Source of the DNA: Clostridiaceae bacterium
GTDB taxonomy: Bacteria; Bacillota; Clostridia; Oscillospirales; QAMX01
Assembly: GCA_016297585.1 (NCBI GenBank)
Contig: JAEDGJ010000003.1
Span: 1 to 48,456 of the forward strand
DNA: 48,456 nucleotides
Reading direction: 5' to 3'
Made by a program: the position numbers and the translations under genes. Shown here piece after piece: positions 1 to 8,071 of the stretch (position 1 is the stretch's first letter; each line of letters opens with the position of its first letter). The notes below the pieces were generated by a model, which saw only the letters and a list, made by a program, of their open reading frames with translations, had not been told where the DNA came from and made no database searches.

Positions 1-1984
1 CCTCCGCCATGATTTGACCGGTTGCAAAGCCCTTTAAGTCCATCGCGCCGGACATGCAGGCGACCGTGCAGGCGCCGCAGCCCTGACAGACCGCTTCGTT
101 GACCTGTGCGACGCGGCGCACGGCAATCGTCCGGTCGGGCATCTTGAATTCCTTATCGATGTAGGTGATCGCGCCGTACGGACAGACCCGCTCGCAGGTC
201 GAGCAGCCGTTGCACATCCACTCGTCCGAATGGGCGACGCAGGGGTTGCCGACGAGCTTGTCGCGGGCGAGAAGGCCGATGACCTTCGACGCGGCGGCGC
301 CCGCCTGCGCGACGGTTTCGGGGATGTCCTTGGGGCCCTGGCAGGCGCCGGAGAGGAACACGCCCGCCGTCGGGCTTTCGACCGGGCGCAGCTTCGGATG
401 CGCTTCGGTGAAGAAGTCGTTGGTGTCCATCGAGGCGGTCAGCATCGTCGCGAGCGGGCGCGCGGACTTGTCCGGCTCGATCGCGGCGGCGAGCACCACC
501 ATGTCGGCCTCGATCAGGAGCTGCTTATTCGCGAGCAGATCGGACGCGCGCACCATCAGCTTATCGCCGTCGGGCGTCTTTTCGGGGCTGACCTTGCCGA
601 CCATGCCCTTGATGTAATGGACGCCGTATTCCTCGACCGCGCGGCGGTAGAACTCGTCGAAGTTCTTGCCCGGGGTGCGCACGTCGATGTAGAAGACGTA
701 GACGTCGGTGTCCGGATACTTGTCGCGCGTGAGCATCGCGTGCTTCGCGGTGTACATGCAGCAGATCTTCGAGCAGTATTCCTTGCCTTTTCCGGCTCCG
801 GAGCAGCGGGAGCCGACGCACTGGACGAAGACGATGGTCTTCGGGTGCTTGCCGTCGGACGGACGCAGCAGCGTGCCGCCGGTGGGACCCGCGGCGTTCA
901 TCAGACGCTCGTACTCGAGCGACGTGACAACGTCTTTGGACTGGCTGTAGGCAAATTCGTCGAACGGCTCCATCGAGATCGGGTTAAAGCCGGTCGCCGC
1001 GACGATCGCGCCGTACTTTTCCTCGATGATCTCGTCTTTCTGCGTATAATCGATGGCTTTTGCGGTGCAGACCTTCGCGCAGACGCCGCATTTGCCGTTT
1101 TTGAGCATGTTGCAGTGGTCGGCATCGATGGTCGCGACCTTCGGGACGGCCTGTGCGAAGGGGATGTAGATCGCGCGGCGGTTGTCCATGCCGAGGTTGA
1201 ATTCGTTGGGGATCTTCTTCTGGGGACACTTTTCCGTGCAGAGACCGCAGCCGGTGCAGATGTCCTCGCGGACATAGCGGGCCTTTCTGCGGATCTTCAC
1301 GGTGAAGTTGCCGACGAAGCCGCCGACCTCCTCGACCTCGCTGTACGAGAAGATGCGGATGTTCTCATTCTGCGCCACGTCGACCATCTTCGGCGTCAGG
1401 ATGCACGCCGCGCAGTCGAGGGTGGGGAAGGTCTTGTCGAGCTGCGCCATTTTGCCGCCGATGGTGGGCTTCGTCTCGACGATGTCGACGGGGAAGCCCG
1501 CGTCGGCGATGTCGAGGGCGGTCTGGATGCCCGCGATGCCGCCGCCGATGACGAGGGCGCGCTTCGTGACGGGGCTGGTGCCGGGCGTCAGGGGCGTGTT
1601 GAGATTGACCTTGGCGATGGCGGTACGGCCGAGGACGATCGCCTTTTCGGTGCCGGTCTGCATATCCTTATGCACCCACGAGCACTGCTCGCGGATGTTC
1701 GCGATCTCGACCATGTACGGGTTCAGCCCCGCCTGCGCCGCCGTTTTGCGGAAGGTCGCCTCGTGCATACGGGGCGAGCAGGAGCAGATGACGAGCCCCG
1801 TCAGCCGGTGCTCGCGGATGGCGTCCTTGATGATGTCCTGTCCCGCCTGGGAGCACATATATTGATAGTTGGTGGAGAAGACGACGCCGGGCTCGCTTTT
1901 GAGCGCTTCCGACACCGCGTTCACATCCACGGTTCCCGCGATGTTGCTTCCGCACCAGCATACGAATACGCCGATTCTCTGCAT
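1..1984 (-). CDS. hdrA: HdrA-like heterodisulfide reductase FAD/iron-sulfur subunit (3' end cut by window)
   Basis: Flavin and iron-sulfur subunit of an HdrABC complex; in characterised systems HdrA carries the bifurcating FAD and passes electrons to HdrBC and ferredoxin. The frame is open from ATG at 1984 to the window edge (661 codons), so only a few C-terminal residues are missing for a family of about 650-670. Visible: N-terminal motif VCWCGSNIAGTVD (residues 8-20), FAD-binding VIGGGIAGIQ (145-154), a Cys pair in LDCAACILTPKM (189-200), a 4Fe-4S motif CTGCGLCTEKCP (243-254), then CNMLKNGKCGVCAKVC, and two C-terminal ferredoxin motifs CNGCSTCERVCP and CQGCGACTVAC. It is the last visible gene of the dehydrogenase-fumarase-hdrBCA operon, 12 bases after hdrC, with an AAGGAG-like site before the start. 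The electron donor and acceptor cannot be told from sequence. Confidence 0.93.
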   Translation of the reverse strand, partial: MQRIGVFVCWCGSNIAGTVDVNAVSEALKSEPGVVFSTNYQYMCSQAGQDIIKDAIREHRLTGLVICSCSPRMHEATFRKTAAQAGLNPYMVEIANIREQCSWVHKDMQTGTEKAIVLGRTAIAKVNLNTPLTPGTSPVTKRALVIGGGIAGIQTALDIADAGFPVDIVETKPTIGGKMAQLDKTFPTLDCAACILTPKMVDVAQNENIRIFSYSEVEEVGGFVGNFTVKIRRKARYVREDICTGCGLCTEKCPQKKIPNEFNLGMDNRRAIYIPFAQAVPKVATIDADHCNMLKNGKCGVCAKVCTAKAIDYTQKDEIIEEKYGAIVAATGFNPISMEPFDEFAYSQSKDVVTSLEYERLMNAAGPTGGTLLRPSDGKHPKTIVFVQCVGSRCSGAGKGKEYCSKICCMYTAKHAMLTRDKYPDTDVYVFYIDVRTPGKNFDEFYRRAVEEYGVHYIKGMVGKVSPEKTPDGDKLMVRASDLLANKQLLIEADMVVLAAAIEPDKSARPLATMLTASMDTNDFFTEAHPKLRPVESPTAGVFLSGACQGPKDIPETVAQAGAAASKVIGLLARDKLVGNPCVAHSDEWMCNGCSTCERVCPYGAITYIDKEFKMPDRTIAVRRVAQVNEAVCQGCGACTVACMSGAMDLKGFATGQIMAE

Positions 1985-1996
1985 GTCGGTTCTCCT

Positions 1997-2389
1997 TTAC
2001 TTTGCGTATTTTCTGAGTGCGCTGACGAGCAGCTGCTGGGGCAGCTCGTCGTCCAGAAGCGCCGGGATCTCGTCCGGCTTGAAGTGGTTTGCGCCCTGCT
2101 CGCGGATGACCATCAGCCGCACCGCCTCGACGAGCTTGGCGGGCTCCACGTTTCTCGGACAGCGGTCGACGCAGGCGAAGCACGACAGGCACTGATACAG
2201 CGATTTCGATTTCAGAAGCGGCTCGATATCGCCCGTTTCGACCATGTAGACGAACTGATGGGGGTGGTATTCCATCTCGTCATAGGACGGACAGGTGCCG
2301 GAGCATTTGCCGCAGCGCATGCACTTCAGGGGATTGACGCCGCTGGTGCGCAGAATCTGCTCGCGAAGCTGTTCGGTTTTCCGCGTCAT
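1997..2389 (-). CDS. hdrC: HdrC-like heterodisulfide reductase iron-sulfur subunit
   Basis: Small electron-transfer subunit (130 aa) that links the HdrA flavin to the HdrB active site. It shows two complete 4Fe-4S motifs, CMRCGKCSGTCP (Cys 23, 26, 29, 33) and CLSCFACVDRCP (Cys 67, 70, 73, 77), in the spacing typical of HdrC. There is no transmembrane segment, so this is the soluble HdrABC type and not the membrane HdrDE type. The ATG at 2389 overlaps the hdrB stop by ATGA, which fixes the start and suggests translational coupling. A longer open frame continues upstream across hdrB but is out of frame with it and has no family features. Confidence 0.93.
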   Translation of the reverse strand: MTRKTEQLREQILRTSGVNPLKCMRCGKCSGTCPSYDEMEYHPHQFVYMVETGDIEPLLKSKSLYQCLSCFACVDRCPRNVEPAKLVEAVRLMVIREQGANHFKPDEIPALLDDELPQQLLVSALRKYAK

Positions 2390-3198
2390 TGCGCATCCTC
2401 CTTTACGCCGAGCGCCTCGGCAAGAATTTCGGTCAGATAGACGACCGGGAGCTGTCCGCCGCCGTTTTTCTCGAGGTTGTAGCGGCATAAGGGACAGGCG
2501 GTCACGATCTCCTGCGCGCCCATGCCGGCGGCGCTCGAAAGCACGGCGCCGCTCTTTTTCGCGGTCAGCGCGGGGTTTTCCAGCGAGACATAGCCGCCGC
2601 AGCATTCGTTGCGGTAGGGGTAGACGACCGGTTCCGCGCCGAGCGCACGGAGAAGCTCCTCCATGACCGTCGGATTTTCCGGATCGTCCATGCGCATCGT
2701 CTGCGACGGACGCAGCAGCAGGCAGCCGTAATACGCCGCGATCTTCCGTCCGGTCAGCGGCTTTTTCACCGCTTCGCGCACGCGGTCGAAGCCGACGACA
2801 TCGCGCAGCAGCTCGAGGTAGTGATACACCTGCGTCTCGCCCTGATACGGTTCGCGAAGCGTCGGCTCGGCGCCGGAGGTCAGATAGTTGTTCGCGCGGA
2901 AGGCGAAGTCGGCGTCGGTCTGCATCGCGTGGTTGGTCTGCTTGATGACGTTGTGGCACGCGGAGCAGACGGTCACGAGCGGCTGCCCTTTCTGTTTGGC
3001 GTCGGCCAGCGCGCGCACGGCGGAGAGCTTCGACGCGATCTCGTCTTTGGCCGTCGAGAAGACGCCGCCGCAGCACTGCCAGTTTTCGGGTTCTTCCAGC
3101 GCGATGCCGAGGACTTCCGCGCAGCGCCGGGCGTAGACATCCAGCTGACGGGCGCGGGTCTTCAGCGTGCAGCCGGGAAAATAGCTAACCTTCATCAT
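2386..3198 (-). CDS. hdrB: HdrB-like heterodisulfide reductase catalytic subunit
   Basis: Subunit of 270 aa with the two CCG domains that in HdrB hold noncubane 4Fe-4S clusters and reduce a disulfide substrate. Domain one: Cys10, CCGG at 42-45 and CSAC (Cys 78, 81). Domain two: Cys158 in YYGC, CCGG at 198-201 and CPLC (Cys 234, 237). All ten cluster cysteines expected for the family appear to be present. It begins 12 bases after the fumarase stop and overlaps hdrC. In bacteria without coenzyme M and B the true substrate of this subunit is generally unknown; the fumarase and malate/lactate dehydrogenase neighbours suggest a C4-dicarboxylate or lactate redox role, which is inference. Confidence 0.92.
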   Translation of the reverse strand: MMKVSYFPGCTLKTRARQLDVYARRCAEVLGIALEEPENWQCCGGVFSTAKDEIASKLSAVRALADAKQKGQPLVTVCSACHNVIKQTNHAMQTDADFAFRANNYLTSGAEPTLREPYQGETQVYHYLELLRDVVGFDRVREAVKKPLTGRKIAAYYGCLLLRPSQTMRMDDPENPTVMEELLRALGAEPVVYPYRNECCGGYVSLENPALTAKKSGAVLSSAAGMGAQEIVTACPLCRYNLEKNGGGQLPVVYLTEILAEALGVKEDAQ

Positions 3199-3210
3199 CT
3201 TTTTTATCCT

Positions 3211-4587
3211 TTACGCCATCTGTTCGGGGTGGAAGACCTCGTCAAACTTCTCCGCGGTCAGAAAACCGAGGGAGACGCAGGCTTCCTTGAGCGAAATGTT
3301 GTCGTGGAACGCCTTTTTCGCCGTCTTTGCCGCGTTTTCGTAGCCGATATAGGGGTTGAGCGCCGTGACGAGCATCAGGGAGTTGTAGAGATTGTGGTGC
3401 ATCTTCTCGCGGTTGGCTCGGATGCCGGACGCGCACTTTGTATCGAACGACACGATCGCCTCGGCGAGCAGCCGCGCGGACTGGAGGAAGTTGTAGATGC
3501 ACACGGGCATGAACACGTTCAGCTCGAAGTTGCCCTGGGACGCCGCCATACCGACGGCGACATCGTTGCCGCAGACCTGTACGGCGACCATCGTGACCGC
3601 CTCGCACTGCGTCGGATTGACCTTGCCGGGCATGATCGAGGAGCCGGGCTCGTTTTCGGGGATATAGATCTCGCCGAGGCCGTCGCGCGGACCGGAGGCC
3701 AGCCAGCGGACGTCGTTGGCGATCTTCATCATGTCGCAGGCGAGCGCCTTGACCGCGCCGTGCGCGAAGACCAGCTCGTCCTTCGAGGTCAGCGCGTGGA
3801 ATTTGTTTGCCGCGGTGACGAACGGCTTGCCGGTGAGCTCGGCGACCATCTTTGCGACGAGGACGTCGAAGCCCTTCGGCGCATTGAGCCCGGTGCCGAC
3901 GGCGGTGCCGCCGAGCGCCAGCTCATGCAGGGGACCTGCCGCCAGGACGAGCAGCTCGCGGTCGCGCTCGAGGCTCGATCTCCAGCCGCTGATCTCCTGG
4001 GAGAACTTGATCGGCGTCGCGTCCTGCAGATGGGTGCGGCCGCTCTTGACGATGCCCTCGTTTTCCTGCTCGAGGCGGCGGAAGGTCGCGATGAGCTGAT
4101 CCACGGCGGGCAGGAGCTTGTCCTCGATCGCGATGACGGCGGAGATGTGCATCGCGGTGGGGAAGGTGTCGTTGGAGGACTGGCTCATATTGATGTCATC
4201 GTTGGGGTGCAGGAGCTTTTTTCCGGCGATCTCGTTGCCGCGGTTGGCGATGACCTCGTTTGCGTTCATATTGGACTGCGTGCCGGAGCCGGTCTGCCAG
4301 ACGACGAGCGGGAAATGATCGTTCAGCGCGCCGGAGATGACCTCGTCGCAGGCGGCGGAGATCGCGGCGAGCTTCTCATCGGTCATCTTTTCGGGCTTGA
4401 GCTCGTGATTGGCGAGCGCGGCGGCCTTTTTGAGGACGCCGAACGCGCGGGTGATCTCGCGCGGCATCGTCTCGATGCCGACGCCGATCTCGAAGTTCTC
4501 GTGGCTGCGCTGCGTCTGAGCGGCCCAGTAGCGGTCGGCGGGCACCTTCATCTCGCCCATCGAGTCGTGTTCAATTCTGTATTCCAT
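3211..4587 (-). CDS. fumC: Class II fumarate hydratase
   Basis: Fumarase (458 aa, usual length 460-470) that interconverts fumarate and L-malate without an iron-sulfur cluster. The aspartase/fumarase signature GSSIMPGKVNP is near residues 311-321. Fumarase-type motifs TGSGTQSNMNANEV and SSNDTFPTAMH are present, which separates it from aspartate ammonia-lyase and argininosuccinate lyase. Start: MEYRIEHDSMGEMKVPAD matches the usual fumarase N-terminus and has an AAGGAGAG site upstream. It lies 55 bases after the dehydrogenase gene and 12 bases before hdrB, so malate formation or use is encoded with the HdrBCA redox module. An oxygen-tolerant class II fumarase is slightly unusual in strict anaerobes, which often use class I enzymes. 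Confidence 0.93.
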   Translation of the reverse strand: MEYRIEHDSMGEMKVPADRYWAAQTQRSHENFEIGVGIETMPREITRAFGVLKKAAALANHELKPEKMTDEKLAAISAACDEVISGALNDHFPLVVWQTGSGTQSNMNANEVIANRGNEIAGKKLLHPNDDINMSQSSNDTFPTAMHISAVIAIEDKLLPAVDQLIATFRRLEQENEGIVKSGRTHLQDATPIKFSQEISGWRSSLERDRELLVLAAGPLHELALGGTAVGTGLNAPKGFDVLVAKMVAELTGKPFVTAANKFHALTSKDELVFAHGAVKALACDMMKIANDVRWLASGPRDGLGEIYIPENEPGSSIMPGKVNPTQCEAVTMVAVQVCGNDVAVGMAASQGNFELNVFMPVCIYNFLQSARLLAEAIVSFDTKCASGIRANREKMHHNLYNSLMLVTALNPYIGYENAAKTAKKAFHDNISLKEACVSLGFLTAEKFDEVFHPEQMA

Positions 4588-4643
4588 CGTGCTCTCCTTA
4601 TCGAAACCTTATCGGTAAAATCTTTTGTTCTTGTGCCCTATCT

Positions 4644-5588
4644 TTAGATGTCAAGGCTCTTGATGACGGTTTTCAGGCACTCCGCGCTGTGCTGCAGCTG
4701 CGCGATCTCGCCGTCGGTCAGCGGGGACAGCACCTTGCCGTTTGCGCCCTCGTGGCCGAGGATGTTCAGAACGCTCAGGCACACGTCGCTGATGCCGTAT
4801 TCACCGTGCATCATCGTGGAGACCGTCATCGTCGTATCGATGCCGCCAAGGAGGCATTTGCAGATGTTGCAGACGGAGATCGAGACCGCGTAGAAGGTCG
4901 CGCCCTTGCGCTCGATGACGCGCGCGCCGGACTTGCGGACGTAATTCTCGATTTCGGCGTGATCGAGCGGCGGGAAGAGCGAGTTTTTCACGGACAGCGA
5001 CTCGGCGTATTCGTCCACGGGGACGTTCGAGATGTTCGCAAGCGACCACGGTACGAAGGAGGAATCCCCGTGCTCGCCCATCACATAGGCGTGGACGTTC
5101 TGCTGGTTGATGTTATAATATTCGGAAATGCGCGCGCGCAGCCGGGCGGTATCGAGGATCGTACCGGAGCCGATGATCTGATTTTCCTTCAGGCCGGAGC
5201 GCTTGAAGAAGGTGTAGGTCAGGATATCGACCGGATTCGACACGATGATGTACTTGGCGTCGGGCGCATAGCGGGTGATCTCGGGGATGATGGACTTCGT
5301 GATGTTGACGTTGGTCTGCGCGAGGTCGAGGCGGGACTGGCCGGGCTTGCGCGCGATGCCGGAGGTGAGGATGACGATATCGGAATTCGCGGTATCGCGG
5401 TAGGAGCCGGCGTAGATGGAGCACGGCGCACAGAAAGGCGTACCCTGACGGATGTCGAGCGCCTCTCCGAGCGCGCGCTCCGTGTTCAGGTCGATCATGA
5501 CAATTTCCGACGCGAGCCCCGTGACGGCGATCGTGTACGCGATGGTGGAACCGACGCTGCCCGTACCGATAATGGTGATCTTGTTCAT
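4644..5588 (-). CDS. LDH/MDH-family NAD-dependent 2-hydroxyacid dehydrogenase, possibly malate-specific
   Basis: Member of the L-lactate/malate dehydrogenase family, 314 aa. Rossmann motif GTGSVGS (residues 8-14), Asp33 for NAD preference, catalytic Asp146 and His173 (GEHGDS) and substrate Arg149 are all present. The specificity loop reads ARKPGQSRLDL: Arg80 is at the position that is Gln102 in lactate dehydrogenases and Arg in malate dehydrogenases. KGAT at the second specificity site is LDH-like, so substrate choice is not settled; the fumarase next door favours malate. I chose ATG at 5588 with GGAAGGGA upstream; an in-frame start at 5630 would add 14 residues with no family match. It is the first gene of the operon running into fumC and hdrBCA. 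Confidence 0.85.
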   Translation of the reverse strand: MNKITIIGTGSVGSTIAYTIAVTGLASEIVMIDLNTERALGEALDIRQGTPFCAPCSIYAGSYRDTANSDIVILTSGIARKPGQSRLDLAQTNVNITKSIIPEITRYAPDAKYIIVSNPVDILTYTFFKRSGLKENQIIGSGTILDTARLRARISEYYNINQQNVHAYVMGEHGDSSFVPWSLANISNVPVDEYAESLSVKNSLFPPLDHAEIENYVRKSGARVIERKGATFYAVSISVCNICKCLLGGIDTTMTVSTMMHGEYGISDVCLSVLNILGHEGANGKVLSPLTDGEIAQLQHSAECLKTVIKSLDI

Positions 5589-5653
5589 GGTGTTTCCCTT
5601 CCGGGCGGGTGATGCCGCCGCCCTTTGCAAAGTTGTAGCCTGGCACAGTCTCT

Positions 5654-5682
5654 ATTGTAACTGGCCGCAGTCAAAAAATCAA
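5654..5682 (-). promoter_or_regulatory. Putative sigma-A promoter of the dehydrogenase-fumC-hdrBCA operon
   Basis: On the minus strand TTGATT (5677-5682) and TACAAT (5654-5659) are separated by 17 bases. It lies about 65 bases upstream of the start at 5588, with no other promoter seen between the five genes. Confidence 0.55.
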
Positions 5683-5823
5683 ATACGAATGTGGAATATC
5701 GATATTACGTTATTGATATAGTCCGACGCACTTTTTTCAGCGTTTTGGCAAATTTCCTCGTCAAATATATGTTCTTTTTCAATCGGATGAACAGATTCCC
5801 GGAAAAATTCGCCGCCGGGCGGG

Positions 5824-5858
5824 AAAAAGGCGCTCAGAACATCCGGAGCTGTTCTGAG
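5824..5858 (-). terminator. Intrinsic terminator overlapping the 3' end of the radical SAM gene
   Basis: Stem CTCAGAAC/GTTCTGAG (plus-strand 5833-5840 and 5851-5858), followed on the minus strand by a short GCGCC and TTTTT. The stem includes the stop codon of the upstream gene at 5834. Confidence 0.6.
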
Positions 5859-6733
5859 ACTGCCGGAAATTCCCGGAGATACGAAAAGATTTCCTCCTCG
5901 CGGAACAGGACGCCGTGCGCGCGGCATTCGTCCCGGAGGATCCGCATCAGCGCGGCGTGATGGTCGCTGCGGCATTCGTAGGAGAGCCCGTAGCGGCGCA
6001 GATAGCGTGCCCGCAGTCCGGGAAACTCCCGGTCAAGCGCAGCAAAGAAGGGTTCCCGGCTGCCCTCGCGCAGCGTCACGCCGAAGCCGAAGCAGAGGAT
6101 GCCGCGCACGCCGGCCTCGAAGCAGTAGGAAAGGATGCCGCGCAGGTTTTCCTCCGTGTCATTGATGAAGGGCAGCACCGGGCAGAGCCAGACGACGGTG
6201 GGAATGCCGCAGTCCCGGCAGGCACAGAGCACCTCGAAACGGCGCTTCGTCGTGCAGACATGGGGCTCGATGCGCCGGACGAGCGCCTCGTCATAGGTCG
6301 TCAGCGTCATCTGCACGACGCTTTTGGCCTTTTTCCCGATGCTCTGCAGCAGATCGAGGTCGCGCAGCACGAGGTCGGACTTTGTCAGCACGGTCACGCC
6401 GAAGCCGTAGCGGTCGATGAGCGCAAGGCAGCGCCGCATCAGCTCCGTTTCCCGCTCGAGCGGCAGATAGGGGTCGCTCATCGAGCCGGTCGAGATCATG
6501 CACGGCGCGCGCCGCCGCAGCTCGCGCTCGAGCAGAGCGGGCGCCCCGGCTTTGACGCCGACGTCCTCGAACGCATGCGCCATCCGGTAGCAGGTGCTGC
6601 GGCTGTCGCAGTAGATGCAGCCGTGGGTGCAGCCCCGGTAGAGGTTCATGCCGTTCTGAGGGGAAAGAAGGCTCCTTGCAGGCTGGACGTGCATAGAGGG
6701 GGGCGCACCTCCTTTGTGCGGGAACATCTGCAT
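5834..6733 (-). CDS. Radical SAM protein, SplB/Rv2578c-like
   Basis: Protein of 299 aa with the radical SAM motif CTHGCIYC (Cys 35, 39, 42), preceded by NLYRGC, as in the SplB-like group often annotated as DNA repair photolyase-related or Rv2578c family. Other family marks are STGSMSDPYLPLE and TLTTYD. The early position of the cluster and the length fit this group, whose substrates are mostly unknown; calling it a spore photoproduct lyase would be too strong, as the C-terminal SPL cysteine region is not seen. It has its own promoter and a terminator, so it is a single-gene unit. A second ATG three codons in and one at residue 14 are possible starts. Confidence 0.8.
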   Translation of the reverse strand: MQMFPHKGGAPPSMHVQPARSLLSPQNGMNLYRGCTHGCIYCDSRSTCYRMAHAFEDVGVKAGAPALLERELRRRAPCMISTGSMSDPYLPLERETELMRRCLALIDRYGFGVTVLTKSDLVLRDLDLLQSIGKKAKSVVQMTLTTYDEALVRRIEPHVCTTKRRFEVLCACRDCGIPTVVWLCPVLPFINDTEENLRGILSYCFEAGVRGILCFGFGVTLREGSREPFFAALDREFPGLRARYLRRYGLSYECRSDHHAALMRILRDECRAHGVLFREEEIFSYLREFPAVSEQLRMF

Positions 6734-6744
6734 TTTCTCTCTTT

Positions 6745-6773
6745 ATCATATCATATGCGCGCTTTTTCGTCAA
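6745..6773 (-). promoter_or_regulatory. Sigma-A promoter of the radical SAM gene
   Basis: Minus strand TTGACG (6768-6773), 17-base spacer, TATGAT (6745-6750), ending 12 bases before the start codon at 6733. The leader would be only a few bases long, which could instead favour the internal ATG at residue 3 or 14. Confidence 0.65.
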
Positions 6774-6869
6774 TGTCATCATCCTCCGAAACTTCGCGCG
6801 AAAACGCCGCGGAAAGTGTGCGGCAGCGATAAGAGGGTGGGGTGCTCCCGGGGAAAAAAGAAGAGCCGG

Positions 6870-7337
6870 TTATCCCTGCGGGCGGTCGAGCCAGCGGATG
6901 AACGCGGTCTTGTCGCGGCGGTTGAAGCCGCAGTTTTCATAAAACCGCAGCGTTGCATCGAGCTTCGAGCCCGTGAGCAGCATGACCTTGTAGCATCCGG
7001 CCTCCCGCGCCAGCTCGCAGGCGCGTTCCATCAGCGCGGACGCAAAATGCCTTCCGCGGAAGTCCGCGTGCGTGACGACGTTTTCGATCAGCGCGTACGG
7101 ATGCATGTCATGCGTCAGATTTTCGATGACGACCAGCGTCACCGACGAGACGACCTGCCCGTCCGTCTCGCCGACCAGCAGATGGTAGGACGGATCGGCC
7201 GCAAACCGCGCGAGCTTTTCCCGGTAGACCGCCGGGAGAAGCGGCTCCGGGGAGGGGTTCTTCGACAGATGCTGGGTATACAGCGCATACAGCGCTTCCG
7301 CGTCATGGGGGGAAGCTTCCCGGATGAAAAACGGCAT
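6870..7337 (-). CDS. GNAT-family N-acetyltransferase
   Basis: Acetyl-CoA-dependent acetyltransferase of 155 aa. The GNAT fold is shown by an N-terminal IREASPHDAEAL, the acetyl-CoA motif A VVTHADFRGRHFASALMERA (about residues 90-109) and a late motif FYENCGF. The substrate cannot be deduced. It starts at ATG 7337 with a strong AAGGAGGG site and follows the DUF3795 gene by 15 bases on the same strand, so the two are probably one operon. In such pairs the small cysteine-rich partner may be unrelated in function. Confidence 0.88.
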   Translation of the reverse strand: MPFFIREASPHDAEALYALYTQHLSKNPSPEPLLPAVYREKLARFAADPSYHLLVGETDGQVVSSVTLVVIENLTHDMHPYALIENVVTHADFRGRHFASALMERACELAREAGCYKVMLLTGSKLDATLRFYENCGFNRRDKTAFIRWLDRPQG

Positions 7338-7352
7338 GGCGGATCGCCCTCC

Positions 7353-7685
7353 TTATGTTGTTTCTTCGGTCTGATTGCACCGGTTAACATATTTTGCTTC
7401 GTACGCCGCAAAGGCCCGGCACGGATAGTCCGGACACGCGGCGCACGCATCGACGCCCCGTTTGCGGCAGCAGGCTTTCCACGGACAGTCCCGGCAGAGA
7501 CGGAGCGTTTCCCCGGAACGGCAGCCGAAGCAGCGGAGCTCCTCCGGAGACAGCGCAATGCCGAATTCGCTTTCGTAGAACCGCCGGGCGCGCTCGCGCA
7601 GAGCGGGGTCGTTCCTGACCGACGCGAGCCGGGTGATGCAGCGGGAGCAGTCGTGCCCGCAGAAAGATTTCGTCGGCGGATTCAT
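7353..7685 (-). CDS. Small cysteine-rich DUF3795-type protein
   Basis: A 110-residue protein with cysteines in pairs: FCGHDCSRC near the N-terminus, then CFGC, CRDCPWKACC, CAACPDYPC. This arrangement is typical of DUF3795 proteins, thought to bind metal or an iron-sulfur cluster, with no known reaction. I chose ATG at 7685 because AAAGGAGGC lies just upstream; an open frame extends much further 5' but lacks family features and would cross the small RNA unit on the other strand. It is first in a two-gene unit with the acetyltransferase. Confidence 0.75.
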   Translation of the reverse strand: MNPPTKSFCGHDCSRCITRLASVRNDPALRERARRFYESEFGIALSPEELRCFGCRSGETLRLCRDCPWKACCRKRGVDACAACPDYPCRAFAAYEAKYVNRCNQTEETT

Positions 7686-7881
7686 GCAAAGCGCCTCCTT
7701 TTTAGAATTCAGTATAGCACGTTTTGTCCCAAAACGCAAGCGCGCCGGGGCAGGACTTCCGGGACAAACACCGAAAAAGTGCCGTTTCCGGTGGTTTTGG
7801 GAAGGACAGGACGGCGCTTTCCGGCGCGGGTCTGTCAAAAACGCGGAGGGGGCCGATGCAAAAATCAAACCGAAACGCGCC

Positions 7882-7910
7882 TTGACATGCTTTTTGCAGT
7901 ATGCTATGAT
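7882..7910 (+). promoter_or_regulatory. Consensus sigma-A promoter for a small RNA
   Basis: Perfect TTGACA (7882-7887), 17-base spacer, TATGAT (7905-7910). No protein starts between it and the terminator at 8031-8071. Confidence 0.75.
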
Positions 7911-7916
7911 ACCTTT

Positions 7917-8071
7917 ATAAAGCGGGAAGCCGCTCGGACGGCTTCCCGCGCATCCGCTTTGAAAAAAGGACGCGGGCGGCACCGCCAAACCGGAAAAATC
8001 CGCGCGGAAGAATATTCCGGTATATTGTAAGCCCAGCAAGGCGCTTTTGTTGGTTTTTGCCGGGCTTTTTT
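7917..8071 (+). ncRNA. Putative structured small RNA, about 155 nt, family not recognised
   Basis: The unit is bounded by a consensus promoter (7882-7910) and an intrinsic terminator (8031-8071). The predicted transcript starts near 7917 and opens with a perfect 11-bp hairpin, stem 7922-7932 with 7939-7949, loop CTCGGA. An alternative outer pairing AAAGCG/CGCTTT is also possible. The middle has further short stems, for example CGGAA/TTCCG around 8005-8020. No open frame with a ribosome site is present. It lacks the SRP RNA apical motif and the long end-to-end pairing of 6S RNA, so I could not assign a family. It could alternatively be a terminated leader of the gene at 8286. Confidence 0.55.
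8031..8071 (+). terminator. Intrinsic terminator of the small RNA unit
   Basis: Stem GCCCAGCAA (8031-8039) with TTGCCGGGC (8057-8065), one A-C mismatch, followed by TTTTTT (8066-8071). Confidence 0.75.

Noticed and set aside
230..2440. Long open frame of 736 codons on the plus strand opposite hdrABC
   Set aside because: Shadow frame caused by high GC; composition is rich in Arg, Asp, Ala and Val with no family motifs, while the minus strand encodes clear HdrA, HdrC and HdrB.
5834..6733. Radical SAM gene as spore photoproduct lyase
   Set aside because: The motif and short length fit the wider SplB-like/Rv2578c group; the conserved C-terminal SPL cysteine region was not found.
7960..8010. T-box-like string GCGGGCGGCACCGCC in the small RNA
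   Set aside because: It resembles the T-box sequence AGGGTGGNACCGCG, but the essential TGGN that pairs with the tRNA end is CGGC, the leader is too short for Stem I, and no amino-acid gene follows.
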